DNA of 33,748 nt from a virus, in the IMG/VR virus record IMGVR_UViG_3300017732_000028, positions 1 to 33,748 of that record. One strand, given 5' to 3'. Shown in pieces: positions 30,132 to 33,748 of this stretch. The position numbers were made by a program, and so were the translations under genes. A model generated the notes under the pieces. It was not told where the DNA came from, ran no database searches, and was given only the letters and a program-made list of their open reading frames with translations. Position 1 is the first letter of the stretch, and each line of letters opens with the position of its first letter.

Positions 30132-32095
30132 TGAGCAGAGCTGCAACTTTACAAACAAATTTTACCACAGGGGAAATAGATCCTTTATTAAAATCTAGAA
30201 TAGATATTGATCAATATTATAATTCTTTAGAACAAGCTCGTAATGTAGTTATTCAGCCTCAAGGTGGAATTACTCGTAGGCCAGGACTACAATATGTTTC
30301 AACTATACCTTCTGCTGCTGCTCCTCAAAGTGGATGTAGATTAGTACCTTTTGAATTTTCAACTACACAAAGTTACATGTTATTATTTGTACATAATAGA
30401 ATGTACATTTATAAAGATAAAGTTTTACAAACAAATATTAATTCATCTGGTAACGATTATTTAACTACATCTATTACATCAGCAATGATTGGTACAATAG
30501 ATTATGCTCAATCAGCAGATACATTAATTGTTGTCCAGGAGGACATGGCCCCTAAACAAATTAAAAGAGGAGCTAGTCATACTGCCTGGACTATTACAGA
30601 TATTACATTTGAGTATATTCCAAAGTTTGCATTTTCATTATCTACTTCTAATCCAGCTGGAACAATAACTCCTTCTGCTGTAGATGGTAATATTACAATA
30701 ACAGCATCTTCATCAGTTTTTTCATCTGGTAATGTTAATGATTATGTTGAGGCAGTTGATGGAATTGGTAGAGCAAGAATAACTAGATTTGTATCTGGCA
30801 CATCTGTTGAGGCTATTGTTGAAATACCATTCTTTAATACATCTGCTATAGCAAATGGATCTTGGTTATTAGAAGTTGATTATGTAGATGCCTGGAGTAA
30901 TACTAATGGTTACCCTAGAACAGTAACTTTTCATGAAGGAAGATTATATTTTGGTGGATCTAAATCTAGACCAAACACAATCTTTGCATCTAGAGTAGCA
31001 AGATTTTTTGACTTTAATCCAGGTGAGGCATTGGATGATGATGCTATAGAAGTTACATTAAACACAGGCCAGGTTAATGCTGTTACAGGATTATTCTCTG
31101 GTAGAGATTTACAAATATTTACTAAAGGTGGTGAATTCTTTTTACCACAATCAGATCTAGATCCAATCACACCAGGCAATGTTGTAATACAAGGTGCAAC
31201 TAAACGAGGATCAAAAGAAGGTATCAAGCCTGTGGGAGCAGAAAGTGGTACAATGTTTATACAAAGATCTGGTAAGTCATTAAGAGAATTTTTATTTAGT
31301 GATGTAGAGTTATCTTACATATCAAATAATATTTCTTTATTATCTTCTCATTTACTTGTTTCCCCAACAGATCTAGCATTAAGAAAAGCAACATCTACTG
31401 ATGATGGTGATTTATTATTAATTGTTAATAATGATGGATCTCTTGCAACTTACTCAATCTTGAGAGGCCAAAATGTTATAGCTCCATCTTTATCATCTAC
31501 TGATGGTGAATTTATAAATGTAGCTGTAGATGTAGATACAATTTATTTTGTAATTAAAAGAACAGTAAATTCTAATACAGTTTATCATGTTGAAACTTTC
31601 AATGATGATAATACTACAGATGGTTCAATATTATTTATTGGTGGTACAAAACCATCATCTACAACATTGAGTGGCCTATCACATTTACAAGGTAAGACAG
31701 TTAAGGTAATTGCTGATGATGCAATGCAAACTGATAAAGTTGTTAATGGATCTGGTCAAATAACTTTAGATGCTATTCCAACAACTTATGTTGAAGTAGG
31801 ATTAAACTATACACCTACTATAAAAACAATGCCGGTAGAATTAAAATTACCAAGTGGTAATACAGTTGGACAAAAGAAAAGAATAGTAGAGGCAACAGCT
31901 TTATTATACCTTTCACAAAATTTAACTTTAGATGCTAAAGAATTTCCATTTACAGCAGCAAGTTTTTTTACAGGAAAGAAAAGAAGAAAACCAATGTTAG
32001 GTTATGATCGTGAAGGACAACTAACATTTAGTCAATCAGCTCCCCTCTTCTTCACATTACTTGGGGTGGAGTATAAAGTGAGTGTAGGACAATAA
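30131..32095 (+). CDS. Tail tubular protein B (T7 gp12-like nozzle)
   Basis: The protein has 654 residues. The diagnostic N-terminus AATLQTNFTTGEIDPLLKSR, with ALEQARNVV-like SLEQARNVVIQPQGGITRRP, marks the family. The middle contains GYPRTVTFHEGRLYFGGSKS, PNTIFASRVARFFDFNPG and VTGLFSGRDLQIFTKGGEFF, conserved beta-propeller strands. It forms the hexameric nozzle at the tail tip that contacts the outer membrane and carries fibres. It overlaps the gene after it at TAATG. Confidence 0.92.
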   Translation: MSRAATLQTNFTTGEIDPLLKSRIDIDQYYNSLEQARNVVIQPQGGITRRPGLQYVSTIPSAAAPQSGCRLVPFEFSTTQSYMLLFVHNRMYIYKDKVLQTNINSSGNDYLTTSITSAMIGTIDYAQSADTLIVVQEDMAPKQIKRGASHTAWTITDITFEYIPKFAFSLSTSNPAGTITPSAVDGNITITASSSVFSSGNVNDYVEAVDGIGRARITRFVSGTSVEAIVEIPFFNTSAIANGSWLLEVDYVDAWSNTNGYPRTVTFHEGRLYFGGSKSRPNTIFASRVARFFDFNPGEALDDDAIEVTLNTGQVNAVTGLFSGRDLQIFTKGGEFFLPQSDLDPITPGNVVIQGATKRGSKEGIKPVGAESGTMFIQRSGKSLREFLFSDVELSYISNNISLLSSHLLVSPTDLALRKATSTDDGDLLLIVNNDGSLATYSILRGQNVIAPSLSSTDGEFINVAVDVDTIYFVIKRTVNSNTVYHVETFNDDNTTDGSILFIGGTKPSSTTLSGLSHLQGKTVKVIADDAMQTDKVVNGSGQITLDAIPTTYVEVGLNYTPTIKTMPVELKLPSGNTVGQKKRIVEATALLYLSQNLTLDAKEFPFTAASFFTGKKRRKPMLGYDREGQLTFSQSAPLFFTLLGVEYKVSVGQ

Positions 32096-32583
32096 TGAGT
32101 ATTTGGACAGTAATAGCAGTAGCATCTAGTGTAGGTAAAGCCTATGCTACTTTATATTCAGCAGCTGCTACTAAAGCTAGTATGGATGCCCAGGCAGATA
32201 TATCAGCATTACAATTTAAAGAAAAAAGAATTGAATACAAAGAGCAAGGTGTTGAGGCATTAAAAGAAACTAATAAAGCATTAGGTACTATTGTTGCAAG
32301 AGGTGCAGCTGGTGGGGCCTTAACTAATGAAGGATCTATTTTAACATCACAAATTATTTCATTAAGAGAAGGTGCAGAGGACTTTTCACTTGCAGCTCTT
32401 AACCAGGAGCTAACACAAAATTTAGGTATTATACAATTTAATAATTATAAGATAGCTGGGAAACAAGCAAAAAAAATGGGTTATCTAAATGCTATATTTG
32501 GATTAGGTACTGATATGGGGCAGCTAGGTACTACCGGTGCATTTGATAAAAAACCACCAACTGATAAAAAGAAAGTAGTATAA
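32095..32583 (+). CDS. Internal virion protein B (T7 gp14-like)
   Basis: The protein has 162 residues. A hydrophobic/Ala-rich start (IWTVIAVASSVGKAYATLYS) is followed by a long amphipathic helix, then GAAGGALTNEGSILTSQIIS and LNQELTQNLGIIQFNNYKIA. This resembles gp14-type core proteins, ejected first and thought to form the outer-membrane pore. The position after tail tube B and before the large ejection proteins fits. TAATG overlaps on both sides. Confidence 0.75.
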   Translation: MSIWTVIAVASSVGKAYATLYSAAATKASMDAQADISALQFKEKRIEYKEQGVEALKETNKALGTIVARGAAGGALTNEGSILTSQIISLREGAEDFSLAALNQELTQNLGIIQFNNYKIAGKQAKKMGYLNAIFGLGTDMGQLGTTGAFDKKPPTDKKKVV

Positions 32584-33748
32584 TGGCAAGAGAAAGAAAA
32601 ACATATCCAGGTGGTTTAGTTAGAGGAGCAGCAATTCCTTCTATATCATTTCCTCAATTCCAAGTAGCTCAAGCTGGTATGGATAGTTTAAATAATAAAC
32701 TTAATCAATTAAATAACTTTGCTTTAAAAAAAGTTGATAAAGAAATGGAAGATGCTGGTATTAAATATGCAGCTGAAAATCCTGTATCAACTGATCAATT
32801 TCTAGATGCTAATCCAGATGAAAAAAATAAACTGATAGAAGGTAAAAAAGGTACAACTTATGGCAATGCTATAAGAGCTACTCAATTAAGTTTACTTACA
32901 TCACAGATTACAATGAGAGCATCTAATGATTTTGCTAATCTTAAAACAAAAGCCTATGCAAGAGATATGGATCTTGAAACATTTACAACAGAATTAAATG
33001 CTATTGTTAATGGATACTCTGATAGTTTATTAGAAGTAGATGGTGAGGCAAGTATTGTAGCTAATGCTAAACTAGCAACAACAGCAAATACTTATCTTAA
33101 TTCTTATTCAGATAAATTATTAAAAGATTATAAAAATATGAAAGATGCTACTGTATTAATTTACAGTAATGAAACACTAGAATTAATACCGGATATTATT
33201 AAAGGTGGAGCTGAACAAAGTATTAATGGCCCAGATAATACACCATTAATGGGTGAAGATGGTAACCCAATAAAATTATCTTTAGATGATATTTTAAAAT
33301 TGCGTAAAGAAGAAAAACAACAAGAGCTTATTGTTAATGGTATTAGTAAAGCTGATCTTCTTGCTTGGTCTAAAAATTGGGATGCAAGAGTAATTAGAGA
33401 AAAAGCAAACTTTTTATTTAGTGAGTATGTTGATACTCCATTCAATTATAAGAATGGTACAAAACATGCAAACAATATTTATAAACAAGTTCAAAATGGA
33501 AACTTTGGTGGATATGAAAATCTTAAAAAAATATATGAAAGTTTACCAGAAGATAAACAAAAAGAATTTAGATCTAAAGTTTCAGAGTGGAAACAAAGTA
33601 TTATTAAAGCTAAAGAAGATGAAGATAAAACTCTTGTATTAGATAAAAAAGAAACTGTAGATAACTATAAGTTTAAATATTATACAGCTAGAGCTGATGG
33701 TAATTATGATGAGGCAAAGAAAATTCTTGAAGAAGTAAAAGATTATGA
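32583..33748 (+). CDS. Ejection (internal virion) protein, gp15-like, N-terminal part
   Basis: The frame starts at a TAATG overlap and runs 388 complete codons to the right end of the window without a stop. It begins MARERKTYPGGLVRGAAIPS, then becomes a long Lys/Glu-rich helical chain with LDANPDEKNKLIEGKKG and LATTANTYLNSYSDKLLKDY. No enzyme motif is seen. The C-terminal part is probably at 1-657 in the same sense. If the last eight bases are overlapped with the first eight (one mismatch) the frame is continuous; a direct join would shift it. Confidence 0.75.
   Translation, partial: MARERKTYPGGLVRGAAIPSISFPQFQVAQAGMDSLNNKLNQLNNFALKKVDKEMEDAGIKYAAENPVSTDQFLDANPDEKNKLIEGKKGTTYGNAIRATQLSLLTSQITMRASNDFANLKTKAYARDMDLETFTTELNAIVNGYSDSLLEVDGEASIVANAKLATTANTYLNSYSDKLLKDYKNMKDATVLIYSNETLELIPDIIKGGAEQSINGPDNTPLMGEDGNPIKLSLDDILKLRKEEKQQELIVNGISKADLLAWSKNWDARVIREKANFLFSEYVDTPFNYKNGTKHANNIYKQVQNGNFGGYENLKKIYESLPEDKQKEFRSKVSEWKQSIIKAKEDEDKTLVLDKKETVDNYKFKYYTARADGNYDEAKKILEEVKDY

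Noticed and set aside
1-33748. CRISPR arrays, insertion sequences and anti-CRISPR-like islands
   Set aside because: No spaced direct repeats, transposase motifs or terminal inverted repeats were seen.

Overview
The window looks like essentially the whole genome of a small, AT-rich (about one-third GC by eye), T7-like marine podovirus, probably one infecting SAR11 or a similar low-GC marine alphaproteobacterium. Support comes from a T7-type virion gene set (535-residue head-tail connector portal, gp9-like scaffold, tail tubes A and B, gp14-like core protein, large ejection proteins, T7-type fibre N-terminus), strong TTA/AGA codon preference, and several small protein types I recall from HTVC010P-like pelagiphages and uncultured Mediterranean phages. 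The host assignment is inference. I recognise no DNA polymerase, RNA polymerase, tRNA or CRISPR array.

The sequence is a circle (or permuted molecule) opened inside one gene. The unfinished frame from 32583 to the right end and the open frame from base 1 to 657 sit exactly where one gp15-like ejection protein gene belongs. Read round the junction, there are only two transcription blocks. Both start at a divergent control region at 18735-18841 and they converge at about 14596-14645.

The leftward block (18734 to 14646) is a recombination and control module: a small unknown, a small serine recombinase, a 52-residue membrane protein, a YqaJ-like exonuclease, an ERF single-strand annealing protein, a LexA-type DNA-binding domain, two unknowns and a small exported cysteine protein.

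The rightward block starts with a ribbon-helix-helix regulator, a T7 gp1.7-like DUF3310 protein, a DnaA domain IV protein and a helix-turn-helix replication protein. A 193-base, repeat- and hairpin-rich gap follows, the best origin candidate. Then come small and large terminase, a gp13-like GNAT-fold protein, a chain of coupled micro-genes (basic, Cys-cluster, EF-hand, membrane, DUF6321-like), portal, Bbp19-like protein, scaffold, major capsid, decoration-like protein, tail tubes A and B and gp14-like core protein.

Across the junction the block continues with three ejection proteins (junction gene, 695 and 989 residues), a tail fibre carrying a cupredoxin-like copper motif, a glycine-rich adhesin, three consecutive 2-oxoglutarate/Fe(II) oxygenase-fold proteins, a lysis region (XhlA-like protein, 3-TM holin, tiny lipoprotein-like and spanin-like proteins, T7 lysozyme-like amidase), a metallophosphoesterase, and small basic and coiled-coil proteins.

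Most rightward genes overlap at TAATG or ATGA, so translation is probably coupled. The capsid genes are bracketed by a structured 184-base leader and a strong downstream hairpin, like the T7 gene 10 region. With no recognised polymerases, the phage probably borrows host RNA polymerase and replisome and supplies its own initiator and recombination proteins.
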